Source: Chara braunii (taxonomy: Eukaryota > Streptophyta > Charophyceae > Charales > Characeae). Taken from it: a stretch of 27,858 bases of DNA. The position numbers and the translations under genes are program-made. Under the pieces are notes generated by a model. That model made no database searches and was not told where the DNA came from. It saw nothing but the letters and a program-made list of their open reading frames with translations. Below are positions 1-9,968 of this stretch, piece after piece; the stretch's first letter is position 1, and each line of letters begins with the position of its first letter. The DNA lies in NCBI GenBank assembly GCA_003427395.1, contig BFEA01000509.1, positions 247,666 through 275,523 on the forward strand. The letters are read 5' to 3'.

Positions 1-597
1 GGACTTCATCACGATCAGCTCTGCCTACTTCAGACGTCGCCACTCTCTTACCACTCCACCCTGTACAGTACCCTGCTTGTGTCGCATGATGGTCTTGGCC
101 GGGTTCCTCTGAGTTGGGCTCTCCCTTGGTATACGCATAGGCATCGGGACCGTAGCGTTGCCCTGGCTTCCCATCTTACGGATCTAGCTCCGACTTCCCT
201 CACTTTAGGAGTCATTTGCATGATTCCCTTACCCATCATCTTTCTACCCTTCGCCGGCCCTCACGCCGTCGTTAGGCAGCCCCGCATGCTTCATCTAGGT
301 GCGCCCAGTATACCAGGCTCCCTTGTTCCCTTGCATGGTCGACCCTCCATAGCAGTCACCCCTTAGTCGAGCATTACCCGCCCTGATGGTCTATCTGTTA
401 GGGTCATTGGTTCTGTTCGCTCCCAGTTCCCTACCCTCATTGAGCTTGANGACATGTGTTTTCCCCTGTCACTATGTGTGGATGCCCTTAGGAGTTTTCG
501 ACCCCTAGGCTGCATTCGCCACCCTCAGAGACCATCCCACCCTTTGGTGTGCGACACACTTCTCATGTGACATATGGTTGTCTTGTTGATTGCTTTG
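1..597. other. Unassigned sequence, no gene recognised
   Basis: Short open frames exist on both strands (for example 79-366 +), but none has a domain or motif I recognise and they overlap one another. Position 450 is an undetermined base. It could be the eroded end of a transposon that begins outside the window. Confidence 0.4.
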
Positions 598-830
598 TTG
601 CTCTTAGACTGAGGCTACTGTCTCCGACGTTTCTAAGATTTAGCTGTTCTGCTTTTGTTGTTCTTAGGACTTATACACTAGTCAGTTGTTACCAGAATGA
701 GGCTAGTGCCTCCAACATTCTAGGATCTAGTTGTCACTACTTTTTGCTTTCCTAGGACATGTATGTTAGTTAGTTGCTCCTACTTTCACTTAGGCTGTTA
801 GCTGTGACATTGCTGTTTTGTGACATTTTA
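598..830. repeat. Degenerate ~88-bp tandem repeat, about 2.5 units
   Basis: A block starting GAGGCTACTGTCTCCGACG near 610 recurs as GAGGCTAGTGCCTCCAACA near 698. The following block, CTTAGGACTTATACACTAGT near 662, recurs as CCTAGGACATGTATGTTAGT near 750, giving a period of about 87-88 bp. A third partial unit (ACTTAGGCTGTTAGCTGT) follows. No coding potential is seen. Confidence 0.5.
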
Positions 831-1380
831 TATCCAAGGTTGCATCGCATGGACTCAGCATGGAGCTTGCTCCGCATCCTAGACTATTCAGGTTTTCTTT
901 TCTTTGATAGAGTTCCGCTTCTTGGCGCAAGCATGTTTGTATCTAGGCGATCCATCACAGGCCGAGGATCGTGTAGCGGACCTCGGGTTGGCCTGTGAGA
1001 CCAGCCCCTTGGCCTGTTCTCGCAGGCCTGTGTTATATTCGGGGTAGGCCAGTCCAGGCCGGTACCTCTGTCGGTACCAGCCAGTCCAGTCCAGTCCCGT
1101 AAGTCTGCTGGGGTATACCCCAGCCATTGTCTGTTTTCAGTCTCATTCTTCACTTGCACATTTTGGAGTACGTGCGTTGGAGTCTTGCGTGGGGATCTGC
1201 GTTGTGCCATCTCGCTCCCCCCTTCTTCCTCCATCTCCATAGCGGAGCACCACACCTGGTGGGTCCGCTACAAAGAAACACCTTCTTTGGAATCGGGGGT
1301 CCTGCGTGATGCTACCAGCCCCCAAGTGTGGCCGACATATATCAATGAATTCTAATTCCAAAGTTATACTGCATATTGTC
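831..1380. other. Unassigned sequence with short inverted repeats
   Basis: No recognisable gene. The part from 1000 to 1125 is rich in self-complementary pieces: GGTACC repeats, CCAGTCCAGTCCAGT, and an 18-bp perfect palindrome at 1107-1124. Overlapping open frames on both strands (884-1255 -, 1143-1361 -, 1127-1309 +) have no family motif and mutually exclude each other. Confidence 0.35.
1107..1124. repeat. 18-bp perfect palindrome
   Basis: GCTGGGGTATACCCCAGC is perfectly self-complementary with no spacer. It could be a site for a dimeric protein or chance. Nothing nearby tells which. Confidence 0.5.
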
Positions 1381-1743
1381 TGTTTGGCATTACAGGCTTA
1401 GGCAACAGATTTGGCAAAACTGAAATCGCAGAGTATTTATTGGTTGCCTCTAAATTGTTTTTTAGACACAACGTCAGACACCCTCAAAGATATCGCTCTG
1501 TCGGAATAACTCACTGCCCAGGAAGTGGCAACGTGGCTCCATCACAGAGATGCGATTGACTGTTTCACCTTGGACTCTTTCACAACTAAGTTAAATGACA
1601 TAGCTACCAGGCCCCCTCCCGTGCAACAGGAGACTGCTGCAAGGTCAAGGGGAAGAGGCACCAAAATGATGATGAAGAAGAACACTGCAGGCCGACTCCA
1701 ACTTCCACGCGGCAGAGGGTCAGGTCATGGTTCTACCAAGTAG
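1381..1743 (+). pseudogene. LINE-A ORF1 C-terminal remnant
   Basis: One frame is readable from 1381 to the TAG at 1741-1743, broken by in-frame stops near 1399 and 1507. The last 72 codons (from 1525) are open and end in a basic, Arg/Gly/Lys-rich tail (SRGRGTKMMMKK), which would suit nucleic-acid binding. The stretch FTTKLNDIA resembles FVTNALKA near the end of LINE-B ORF1, so I read this as the ORF1 C-terminus. The DUF4283-like and CCHC regions seen in LINE-B are missing here, either lost by 5' truncation or too eroded to see. The frame ends 17 nt past the ORF2 ATG (1727), so the two ORFs overlap in the same relative phase as in LINE-B. Confidence 0.55.
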
Positions 1744-2675
1744 AATCAGGATACTGACCTGGAATGTCCAAGGTTTCAGTGATACGAATAAAAGGATTAA
1801 AAAAACAAGCTTTAGGGACTGGTTACATTCCCAAAACGTGCAGATCGCTTGACTGCAGGAGACCAAGTTAAACGCAGATAAACTGGTGGCAACCCGCCAG
1901 TGGTGGGACGGCCCCCAACTTTGGTCCCCGGCAGTGGGGACAAAAGGAGGAGTGGCGATTCTGGTTAACAAGGACCTTGATATTAACATTATTGATCAGT
2001 ACGCAGACAGCGAAGGAAGGTGGGTCTGGCTCAAGTTTGAAGTGGACAACGAAGAATAGGCTATTATGACTGTTTATGTGCCAATAGAATACCCAAACCG
2101 CCTGTTTTTTTCTTTCCGAACTGCCCAAGGTAATCCCGGACGTAGACAACTTAATTTTGGCAAGGGATTGGAACACAGTGTTTAACCCTGGCCTGGATTC
2201 ATTAACAAACAAACCAATCAGAGAGGATACAAGGTTGTTGTCTTTCTTCTGTGAAGAACAAAACTTACTGGATGTACTCAGGATCTTCAACCCACACGAC
2301 AACGGATTCACCTGGTTTGGTTCCCCCCCTACACCACCTACCTCCCCTGCCCCCCGGAAAAGACTAGATTTCTTCTTAATCCGGGGGACCCCCTGGGACC
2401 GTAGTACTTGGTGCGACCTTAGACCAGCATCCCTGTCTAATCACCACCCGATGTTACTTGATATTATTACTAGAGATACAGTAGAACGCCATCGTCTGCC
2501 TTTTAGACTGAACGCCAATCTGTTGAAGGATCCGGGTATCATTGAGTGGGTTAATTCCCACATGACAGACTGGTTAGAGGCAAAGGATCTCTTTACAGAC
2601 TATTCCCAGTGGGCGGACACAGGGATAGTCATTGTAAGAGAAACACTGATTACTTTCTTGCGGATGAAAGCCGCC
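1727..2675 (+). pseudogene. LINE-A ORF2, endonuclease region (EEP family)
   Basis: This is the apurinic/apyrimidinic-type endonuclease that nicks target DNA to prime reverse transcription. From the ATG at 1727 the N-terminus reads RIRILTWNVQGF, the usual N-containing first motif. LQETK follows with the metal-binding Glu, then a GTKGGVAIL block. After a frameshift at the T7 run 2105-2111, the frame gives ARDWNTV, where the canonical GGDWN has lost its glycines, and later LSNHHPMLL in place of the canonical SDH. Premature stops are TGA 1850-1852 and TAG 2057-2059. The open part resumes about 2112 and runs to TAA 2676. Motif order and spacing fit plant-type LINE endonucleases. The copy is non-functional. 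Confidence 0.8.
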
Positions 2676-4150
2676 TAAAAAAAGTGGAAAGAGCAATCCC
2701 TGATAAAGAAAATAGCCCAAGCAGAACAAGAAATGGGAAAGGACCCCTTCTTAGACTTTTACTGGTCTTGGATTCGGCGAGACTCCCTGGCCCAACTAGA
2801 GGCCCTGGAGGTCCAGAAACAACAAGAATGGATCAAATTCCTCAAGTTTAGAGGTATAGTAGGATACGATAAAATGACTAAGTTAACGTTCTGTTCCTTG
2901 TTCATAAGACAGTCGAAGTCCTTGATTAGGGAATTAATGCACCCTACTGATGTAGATGCTCCTCTAGCCGTAGACACTGTCCAAATGTGCTCCTATGCCT
3001 TAGAATACTTCAGAGATATCGTTACCACTCGTCGACCTTTTGATCCACTGGACCAGGATATGTCTTAGTTTTCCCCTTTCTGGGGGCACTCCACGAAAAT
3101 CATATCACAAGAAGCGGGGGCAGACCTGGACAAGCCCATGGACCTATAGGAGATCCTTAATGCAGCGAAAGTCATGGCAAAGGGCAAGTGTCTAGGGTTA
3201 GATGGCCTCCCGATTGAATTTTTTCTAGCTACATGGGAGACTTTAGGCCCTTTCCTCTGTGATATATATAATCAGGCCCTGGAGACTGGCGTATTCCCGA
3301 CGGGTTTCACGAAGGGTATGATCTCGTTGATGTATAAAAAAGGGGATAAGAGACAAGTTCGAAACTGTAGACCCATATCGATTCTCAATGTGACATATAA
3401 GTTTTTTGCCAAAACCTTAGCGTTAAGATGGGCTAGATTACTCCCAGACCTGATAGGTTGGAAACAAGGTGTTTTCGTCAAAGGTCGTTCCATCGTGGAG
3501 AATATCATATCCACTATTCAGGCACTGGAAGTAATCAGTAAAGAGAAAAGGGATGTCACGGTCCTTCTCCTTAACATGGAGAAGGCTTACGACAAAGTGG
3601 GGTGGAACTTTGTTCACACCACTCTTCTAAAGATGGGTTTTGACTCTGGCTTTCGTACGTGGAGTAGGGCCAGCTACCAACAAGCGTTCTCAATGGTAAT
3701 GGTAAACGGGAAACTATCAGAGGAGTTTTTCCTCACACGCTCTCTGAGGCAAGGATGCCTTTTAGCCCCACTTCTATTTGCTCTACAGTTAGAGATTTTA
3801 TTGGATAATATTAGAAGCAACCCATCTATAGCGGGTTTAAAGCTAGCCTCGAGTTTAGAATGGAAGGGTGGGGCGATAGCTGATGACCTTACTATCGCAT
3901 GTGATAATAACCCTACAGCTTTACAGCAACTAAGGATAGCTATAGATACCTATTGCGACATATCTGAAACTTTCATTAACTGGGAAAAGTCGGCGTATTT
4001 CCTCTCTCCCACCCGTATCTTGAATGCGGATTGGGGGCTGAAGCAAATACGATGAAATGCATCTAACCGTTTTTTGGGTGTACAGGTCTTATTGACAGAC
4101 TGTTCTGGAACACAGAACTCTATGCTGGCTGACGAAGTGGTTGCCAGGAT
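2676..4150 (+). pseudogene. LINE-A ORF2, reverse transcriptase region
   Basis: This is the polymerase that copies the element RNA at the nicked target. The frame (frame 0) is continuous with the endonuclease and crosses stops at 2676 (TAA), 3066 (TAG), 3147 (TAG) and 4053 (TGA). 3174-4055 is the longest open piece. RT motifs in order: KGKCLGLDGLPIEFF, NCRPISILNVTYKFFAKTL, LLNMEKAYDKVGW (motif A), RSLRQGCLLAPLLF (motif B), AIADDLTIAC (motif C) and INWEKS (motif D). The motif A catalytic Asp is Asn here (AAC at 3573-3575), while the motif C Asp pair is kept. After the TGA at 4053 the same frame continues with NASNRFLGVQVLLTDC, matching the region after the RT in LINE-B. A frameshift near 4150-4160 moves to the next frame. 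Confidence 0.85.
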
Positions 4151-4156
4151 AGCAGG

Positions 4157-6041
4157 TTGGAAAGGAACTTCATGCTCTCACTTTTTGGACATGTGTTAGT
4201 CTTAACATCAGCGGCTTTCTCCCTACTTTGGTTTCCTTTGTCAGTTCATTTGTTGGGGGAAGGCGCTTATGCTTGCATAAAAAGAGAGGCTGCTAGGTAC
4301 TTGTGGAAGCCAGGGGCTGCACCCCAGCAGAGTTTTATCTGGAAGGTGTCATGGGAAACAATAGCCTTGGCTAGGTCCCAAGGAGAACTGGGCATTTTGA
4401 ACCCGGTTCCCCAAAACCTAGCTTTATTGGTTAAATGGGTGATTGCAGCAGGCTTTGGCCCCCGGGGCAAGTTATGGGTGAGAATAGTTGAATATGTTTT
4501 GTCTAAAAAATGAGACCTAGCAAGAACGTCTAATGTTTGGTTGTGCTTCTTCATTCCCTTTAATGCTGTTAAACGCCCTAAGTCCAAAATCTGGCGGAAC
4601 ATTCTATACGCGTGGCGTAAGCTGCAGGCACAGCCACTCAGACCACCCCAGACGAGGGGAGAAATTCTTAATCAGATCTTATTTGAAAACCAGTGGATTA
4701 GTCAGCCAGATGGCACGTGGTTTAAAGTTGATGGAAGTGCAGGCTCCTTTGGTAAGGCCTGGGTAGAAAAGGGGGTGGTCCAGGTTAAGGACATTTGGGA
4801 TGTGGGTTCAAATTCTTGGCTGACTGGCGAGGCTATGAGAAAGAAGCTTCCTCAGTTACATAACGTGGAAACAAATTTGGATAGGTTGCTTAACTCAATG
4901 CCGGGACCCTGGAAATTTCTTCTTCCCAGTATAGTCGAGCATGGACAGCGGGCGTGGTTACAGAACCCAGACGACATGTCATGATTCTGGAAAGTCGTGG
5001 GGCCAAAACTTCCTCAAGGTGTTAAAGTCCAGCTTTGGAGGCGACCGCTGAGGGCTCGGTCTGAGCCGATACTTCAAAGAAGGGATGATAATGTGGTGGC
5101 CACGACAGTGGATTGTAATAAAAGCCGAGTATAGACTCGTACACTTGGCAGCCAAGAAGTGGCCTTGGTTTTCGAGGAGGATGCCACCGGAATTCAGATT
5201 GAACTCTTGCTATATATGGGTGGGAAGGGACTTCCGCCCTCCAAACGCCGATAGCTTTATATAAGCCTAAGGTTGGAGTGCAAATACTAAGGGTCAGGGT
5301 TAAGAAACAACCAGTAGTGGTAGTTGCGGAGAAACTCTCAAAGGAACCAGGCTTCGGTCTAGGTAATATAGACTTATACGCCATATGGAAGTCTTTAAAA
5401 TCCATGGTTTCGCAAAAACAGGCTACAGATGCTTTTAGCAACACCTGCGGCCACGTGGCTAACTGCCAAGGGCATGAATATCAGCTCGCAATGTCCACGA
5501 TGTAACTGGGGCTGGAGACAGCCTCACACATCTGGCTGTATTGCCCGTACTCACTGCAGTTATGAGAATGGTGGAAAGAGAGATGAAAGGCAACCGCTGA
5601 TGAGAGTTTCCAGTAGATGCACGCATGGACGGTACATGGTCTGACACAAGGAAGGGACTTCTCCTCGGGGTGGGCTTATATAACCCTGTCCTGCAGAGAG
5701 GCAGTCATGGAAGCTATATGGCAGGCCCGCTATAGGGCTACCTTCAAACAAGAGGCAACCACCTTTCACAGTCTGATGGCAAGAGTGAAATCCCTGATTG
5801 CACAAACAATCAGAGTGGACTGACATACGTCAGAACGACAGTCCAACAAGCCTGGTTTACACAGACATGGGGCAGGAATGGATCCTGGGCTACAATCTGT
5901 GTAGAAGGCAAGCTATGCCTCTCGGATTGGCTCCTCCCAGATGTATTGGAAATAGGCCGCTGGCATAGACCTACAATTTTCTTGCTACTTCCTTCTTGTC
6001 CCTTTTCACTACAGGATGCCGTTTTTAGGCCCTGGAAATAA
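4157..6041 (+). pseudogene. LINE-A ORF2, post-RT, zinc-binding and C-terminal region
   Basis: Frame 2 (4157-5150) reads FMLSLFGHVLVLTSAAF, then GELGILNP, EILNQILFEN and KDIWDVGSNSW, with stops at 4511 and 4982. These match blocks in LINE-B and LINE-C (EILASVLYEN and DIWD in B, DLWD in C). KVQLWRRP near 5025 parallels KVEVWRQSG in LINE-B. The zf-RVT-like zinc region lies at 5429-5580: CPRCNWG in one frame, then after a frameshift SHIWLYCPY, together forming a CxxC...H...C pattern. 5617-5823 holds the tail helix region (AVMEAIWQARYRATFKQ). After another shift, 5841-6041 is open for 66 codons (QAWFTQTWGRNGSWATI) and resembles the end of LINE-C. I take TAA 6039-6041 as the end of coding. Confidence 0.65.
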
Positions 6042-6535
6042 ATGTAGGACAAGTAATTTCTCTGTGGAAGTATGTTGTGCCAAAGGGTGTTTTTCAGTAG
6101 AAGGTAAATATTGTTGTTTGGTTTTTGTTAGGAAAGTTGTTTTCACGTAGATTGGCAAGCAACAGTCACAAAAGAACCTTTTGGTTCTCACAGACATGGA
6201 CAAAGAATATCTGCTTCTCCTCGATCTCCTTAGGCGAGAAGCTGAGGCTGGCAGACGGGCCCCATGAGGAAAAGAGCTGATAGAAAGGAAAAAGGTCTGG
6301 CTGTATAAGGAATTATAGGCCGTGTTGTAGGCCATTTTACACTAAGTTTGATACGTGACTGGTTGGTTGGTAGATTTAGTATTGGTACTCGTACGCAGTA
6401 GAGTATTCTTCAATTAGGTACCTTTTTAATTTAGACCTTACCTCCCTACAGGACTAGACCTTGAACTACTGGTGTTTGGTAGTAGGTAGGCGGTATAATT
6501 CTTTACCTTATTTTATTAATGGGATGCAAAGTTTA
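6042..6535. other. Unassigned, possible LINE-A 3' flank
   Basis: No gene or repeat recognised. It could include the LINE-A 3' untranslated region, but no A-tail or flanking duplication marks an end. Confidence 0.3.
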
Positions 6536-6600
6536 AGCTAAACCGGCTGATGCTGTCGGGATAACTCCGGGTTGAATTGTGAGGTTCCCGACCTCTCCTT

Positions 6601-6634
<34 letters not shown>

Positions 6635-6661
6635 AATATCTGGTTGATAAAAAAAAAAAAA
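6536..6661 (+). mobile_element. Short A-tailed retroposon copy (CCGGGTTG body)
   Basis: The sequence starts with AACCGGCTGATGCTGTCGGG (6541-6560), then the block CCGGGTTGAATTGTGAGG (6567-6584) and GTTCCCGACCTC, then a 31-T run (6603-6633), a 15-nt piece and an A13 run (6649-6661). The first block recurs on the minus strand at about 12469-12506. The second recurs at 12040-12068 (+), 12910-12939 (-) and 12279-12307 (-). Repetition plus an A-rich end suggests a SINE-like element. The T31 run inside it is unexplained. No target-site duplication was seen. Confidence 0.5.
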
Positions 6662-7566
6662 TCCAAAAACGGGTTGTGACCAGGAGGGCCGCGCGAAAAC
6701 GTGCGCTAACGAAGCAGCGATAGCAGCGGTGGCGGCGCCCGGTTGTCAACAGCGGCTGTGTAGGACGTAACGTTGGGGCATGTAGACGTTGATCCTTTCC
6801 ACGAGGCTCCTACCTTGTCAGACACCATAGCTGTGTGAGAGTTATGGCAACAGTGGCCTGGCGTAGCCTAGCCCTTGAGTGGGTAGGGAGTGCCGTGCAC
6901 TCGTACGCCAAGGCATCCTGGCAGCTCCGCACCTGACCTCCATACCATACCAACCTTCACACTTCACAGTATCTCAATACCAGAGGAGTCGTCCTCCCCT
7001 TAAGCCTTTTGTTGGAAAGGGGGGGCTCCTTTTTCACCATCCAAAGGTTGTGCGCTATACTCTCATGACACTCTATCTTGACTGTCTGGATCACTAGGAA
7101 AGCATGGAAGGCGGAGCGGCGCATCAGGACGCAGTGGGAGAGCGTGCGACTGTGGTGGCAGCGCTTCGGCATGTCCAAGGGCTTCAACAAGTCTCGTTTG
7201 ACTTATCTACAACACAAGGCAGTCTGAAAGGAGGGAATAATTCGCCTTGCATCACAACACTAGCAGGAATGGTGCTGTGATGTATACAGATATGTTTTTA
7301 ACTTAGTAATTTTGTAAGTCTTCTTCTGCATATCTTGTTTGCATGTAGGCACAATTTAGGCTAGTTTCGGTAATTCAGCAGGTCATTTGCTCGCGCATCT
7401 AGTCGAGTGATTGCCTCAGGATGCTGAGGTACGCGAACGAAACTGCCTGTCCGTCTTATTTTACACCCTATGTGCATTTACTTCATGCGTTGTTTGTGAT
7501 CCTTTCCTTTTCTCACCTAATTTGATTTTCTATGGCTACAGTACCTGTGAATGGTTACATAGTAGG
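6662..7566. other. Unassigned sequence
   Basis: No protein motif, RNA gene or repeat recognised. Overlapping frames around 6879-7190 on both strands are unsupported. Confidence 0.3.
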
Positions 7567-7650
7567 TTTTTTCTTTTTTTTTTTGGGAACAAGGCTCCAA
7601 TCTATTCGTGGGGAGCAGCACGTGCTAGGAACCGGGCCTAGCGTCCCATA
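7567..7650 (-). mobile_element. Mini-SINE-like retroposon (head plus second hairpin), diverged
   Basis: Read on the minus strand this is a ~65-nt body followed by an A-rich tail (the T-rich run at 7567-7584). The head hairpin 7625-7641 reads CTAGGAACCGGGCCTAG on the plus strand, against CTGGAAACCGGGTCCAG elsewhere. Both arms changed together, so pairing is kept. A second hairpin (GCTCC/GGAGC arms, 7594-7615) follows. After it comes CTTGTT before the tail, as in the copy at 23299-23388. A possible target duplication is TTACATAG on both sides (left ~7555, right ~7670), but the right copy carries an extra ~6 nt. Confidence 0.65.
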
Positions 7651-7820
7651 TGGAAATTTTTACATAGAAGTTTTGAAAATTTGAGATATTTGAGATACCG
7701 GGGCCATTACCCGGCTTTGGCTAAGAAAAAAATGAACTACTTAGCAAATTACTATGACGAATTTCAGAAATAAGCAAAGTTTAGCAGACGACTCAAACCC
7801 CCTCCCATCAATCCTCTTTA
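7651..7820. other. Unassigned flank
   Basis: Short AT-rich flank of the retroposon. Nothing recognised. Confidence 0.3.
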
Positions 7821-9720
7821 CCTCACTCCGGCAAGACTTACTGCAGCAGAGCCACCATCTCCGTTGCTGCTGTACCCTATTTTCGTCCTACAAGCTAACC
7901 CCCTCACTAGTAGGACGCTAGATATCCAACCATCTACTTCTCCATGCAGAGGGCCCTTTTGTTTTTAGAAGAGCATTCAGATCGAGAAATACCTGGCTTA
8001 GAGCCTTTCAGTAGCCCACCCCTACCTGCCTCATCCTTATATCCCGATACTTAGTCTCTACTAGGTCTCACACCCCCAACTGCTAGGTTACAGAGTGGCA
8101 CAAACCACCCCAGAAGACTCCCACCTGCTAGGCTACAGGGCAAAACGACCCGCCCCGACTCCGACCAGCATCGTCTAATACCAGCTTACCAAAGGACACT
8201 AGAGTGCCTTCCACCCTCGACAACTCCCCAGATCTCTCTACCAGGTCTCTTGCCCTCATACAGCTCGAGTTACGGGGCAACGCGACCAAGTCTCAGCACC
8301 GACCAGCGTCGTTCTGGCCTCGTCCATTCGCAAGCCCACGGGGACCCAAGACTACAGCAAATACCAGACAAGCTACCAGTCAGCACCATAACTGTAGATC
8401 CGATCACTCAGCTCCTTCGGGCGCTGGTTGCAGATACCCCACATAAAATCCCTCACAACCCTACTCCAACAAGTCTTACTGCGATGAAGCCACCATCTTC
8501 ACCGCTGCTGTACCCTATTTCCACATGCAGGTTAGCCCCATGGCCACAGAGCGCATTATCCCCCACCATTGCAACCCCGGCCCCCTGCCACCAGCGTCAA
8601 CTTATAAAGGTTTTTTTTTTAATCAGAAAATTCAATCCCATTAAAGAACATACAAAAATAAAAAAGCTATGAAAAACAGAGAGAAGAAAATCAGAAATAG
8701 AGCCACCAACAATCCAACTTAGACCCTCGCTGCAGACAAGAAACCGCCGCTCAGACTTTCAGTCCTCGTACCGAAAATCGCCAGTTCTCACACCCCCCTT
8801 GCTAGGGTTACAAGGCAATACAAACTGCCCCAACACCGAACTAACTGTTTTCTAACGGACAGGAAGTATCTTCCTCCCTCGACTACTTCCTTAGTTGCAA
8901 AACCCCTATCGGGTTACAGGGTCACCGCCCCGGCATCAGCTACGTTGAAAGAGGTGGTTATGCCTTCCACCCTCGGCATAACTCCAATGGCCTCAAGCTC
9001 CTCTTGGTCACAGAGCCACTGCTCCAGCACCGGTCAATGTCGCCCCACCCTGCCCTTCTAGTAGACTTACCACCCTGAGCAACCCTTCCTCTCCTACACG
9101 AGCCCACCCAAAATTCCTCCAAACCATACTTCTGATTTTCACCTTCCCATTTAAGAAAGTAAAACGGAAAAAGGACAAGAACTAGAACCACTAACAATCC
9201 GTCTCCTTCCCTCACCACAGATGAAGGACACGCTGCCCAAATTTTCAATCCTCGTACCAGAAATCATCAGATCTCATACCCCCCCTACTAGGGTTACAAG
9301 GCAACACAAACTGCCCCAGTACCAACCTAACTGCTTCTGACAAACAGAGAGTGTCTTCCCCCTCAACAACTCTCTTAACTGTGTGGCCCCTTGAAAGGTT
9401 ATAGGGTCACCGCCCCGACAACAGCTACGTCGGGGGAGATGGTTATGCCTTCCACCCTCGGCATAACTTCAATGGCCTCAAGCTCCCCCTGGTCACAGAG
9501 CGAATGCTCCAGCACCGGTCAATGTCGTCCCACCCCACCCTTCTAATAATAGACTTACCACCCTGAACCGCCGATCCCTCCTCTGAGTGAACCCCCCCAC
9601 TTTCCCGGGCCACCTGCCTCTAATTCGACCTTCCCCCTTTCGTTTGCAAGACCGCATCCTAGCAAATTTGAACAACAACTTCCGAAAAACTACATCAGAT
9701 TTAGAATTACATCAAAGATG
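7821..9720. repeat. Degenerate long-period tandem array (about 0.48-0.65 kb units)
   Basis: Several blocks recur in the same order. GCTGCTGTACCCTATTT occurs near 7863 and 8502. A block with CTAGG-TTACA-GGCA-CACAAACTGCCCC occurs near 8080, 8800 and 9286. CCTTCCACCCTCGGCATAAC occurs near 8962 and 9448, with a variant near 8208. The last two units (about 8750-9235 and 9236-9720) match along most of their length at a spacing near 485 bp. The strand is C-rich with many stops in all frames, and I see no protein. This looks like an old satellite-type or segmental tandem array. Confidence 0.65.
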
Positions 9721-9824
9721 GATAAACGTAGGACATCAATTCCACTTTGAGAAAACCAATTTGTAACCCTTTGTAATTCAACATTGAGTAATCATTCATT
9801 GGGATCAGAGCAAAACTCTGATTT
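9721..9824. other. Transition from array to short tandem repeat
   Basis: AT-rich sequence with nothing recognised. Confidence 0.25.
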
Positions 9825-9968
9825 ACGAATCTCAAATTAGGATCTTGCTCAGAAAATACGAATTTAGGATTAAAAATCCTGCTCAGAAAAAAACGAATTT
9901 CAGATTAGGGATCTTGCTCATAACAGAAAATACGAATTTCAGATTAGGGATCAATTACATCCAGAAAA
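9825..9968. repeat. Tandem repeat, four units of 33-39 bp
   Basis: Units start with ACGAATTT/ACGAATCT at 9825, 9858, 9893 and 9932. Each contains AGATTAGGGATC (or a variant), and the first three continue with TGCTCA and an A-rich end. Unit lengths vary by a few bases in the A-rich part. Confidence 0.75.

Larger units (their letters stand above)
1381..6041 (+). mobile_element. LINE-A: degenerate L1-like non-LTR retrotransposon
   Basis: The element has, in order, the end of ORF1, an ORF2 endonuclease, a reverse transcriptase, a linker and zinc-binding region, and a C-terminal tail, all on the + strand. ORF2 starts in frame 2, shifts at a T7 run (2105-2111), shifts again near 4150, and is badly broken after 5000. 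In-frame stops include those at 1850, 2057, 2676, 3066, 3147, 4053, 4511 and 4982. The 5' end is uncertain because only the last part of ORF1 can be read. No clear 3' poly(A) or target-site duplication was found. It resembles LINE-B (13307-19658) more than LINE-C (23750-27166), for example in the shared start of the RT (MAKGKC-G--DGLP-EF). Confidence 0.85.

Noticed and set aside
884-1361. Overlapping 72-123 codon frames on the minus strand
   Set aside because: They overlap each other and a plus-strand frame, have no motif, and cover repeat-like inverted sequence.
1727-6041. Stop codon reassignment or programmed readthrough to explain the many inner stops
   Set aside because: All three stop types occur, together with frameshifts and lost catalytic residues. 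Decay is simpler.
7551-7680. Certain target-site duplication around the 7567-7650 copy
   Set aside because: TTACATAG occurs on both sides, but the right copy is displaced by about 6 nt, so it is only suggestive.
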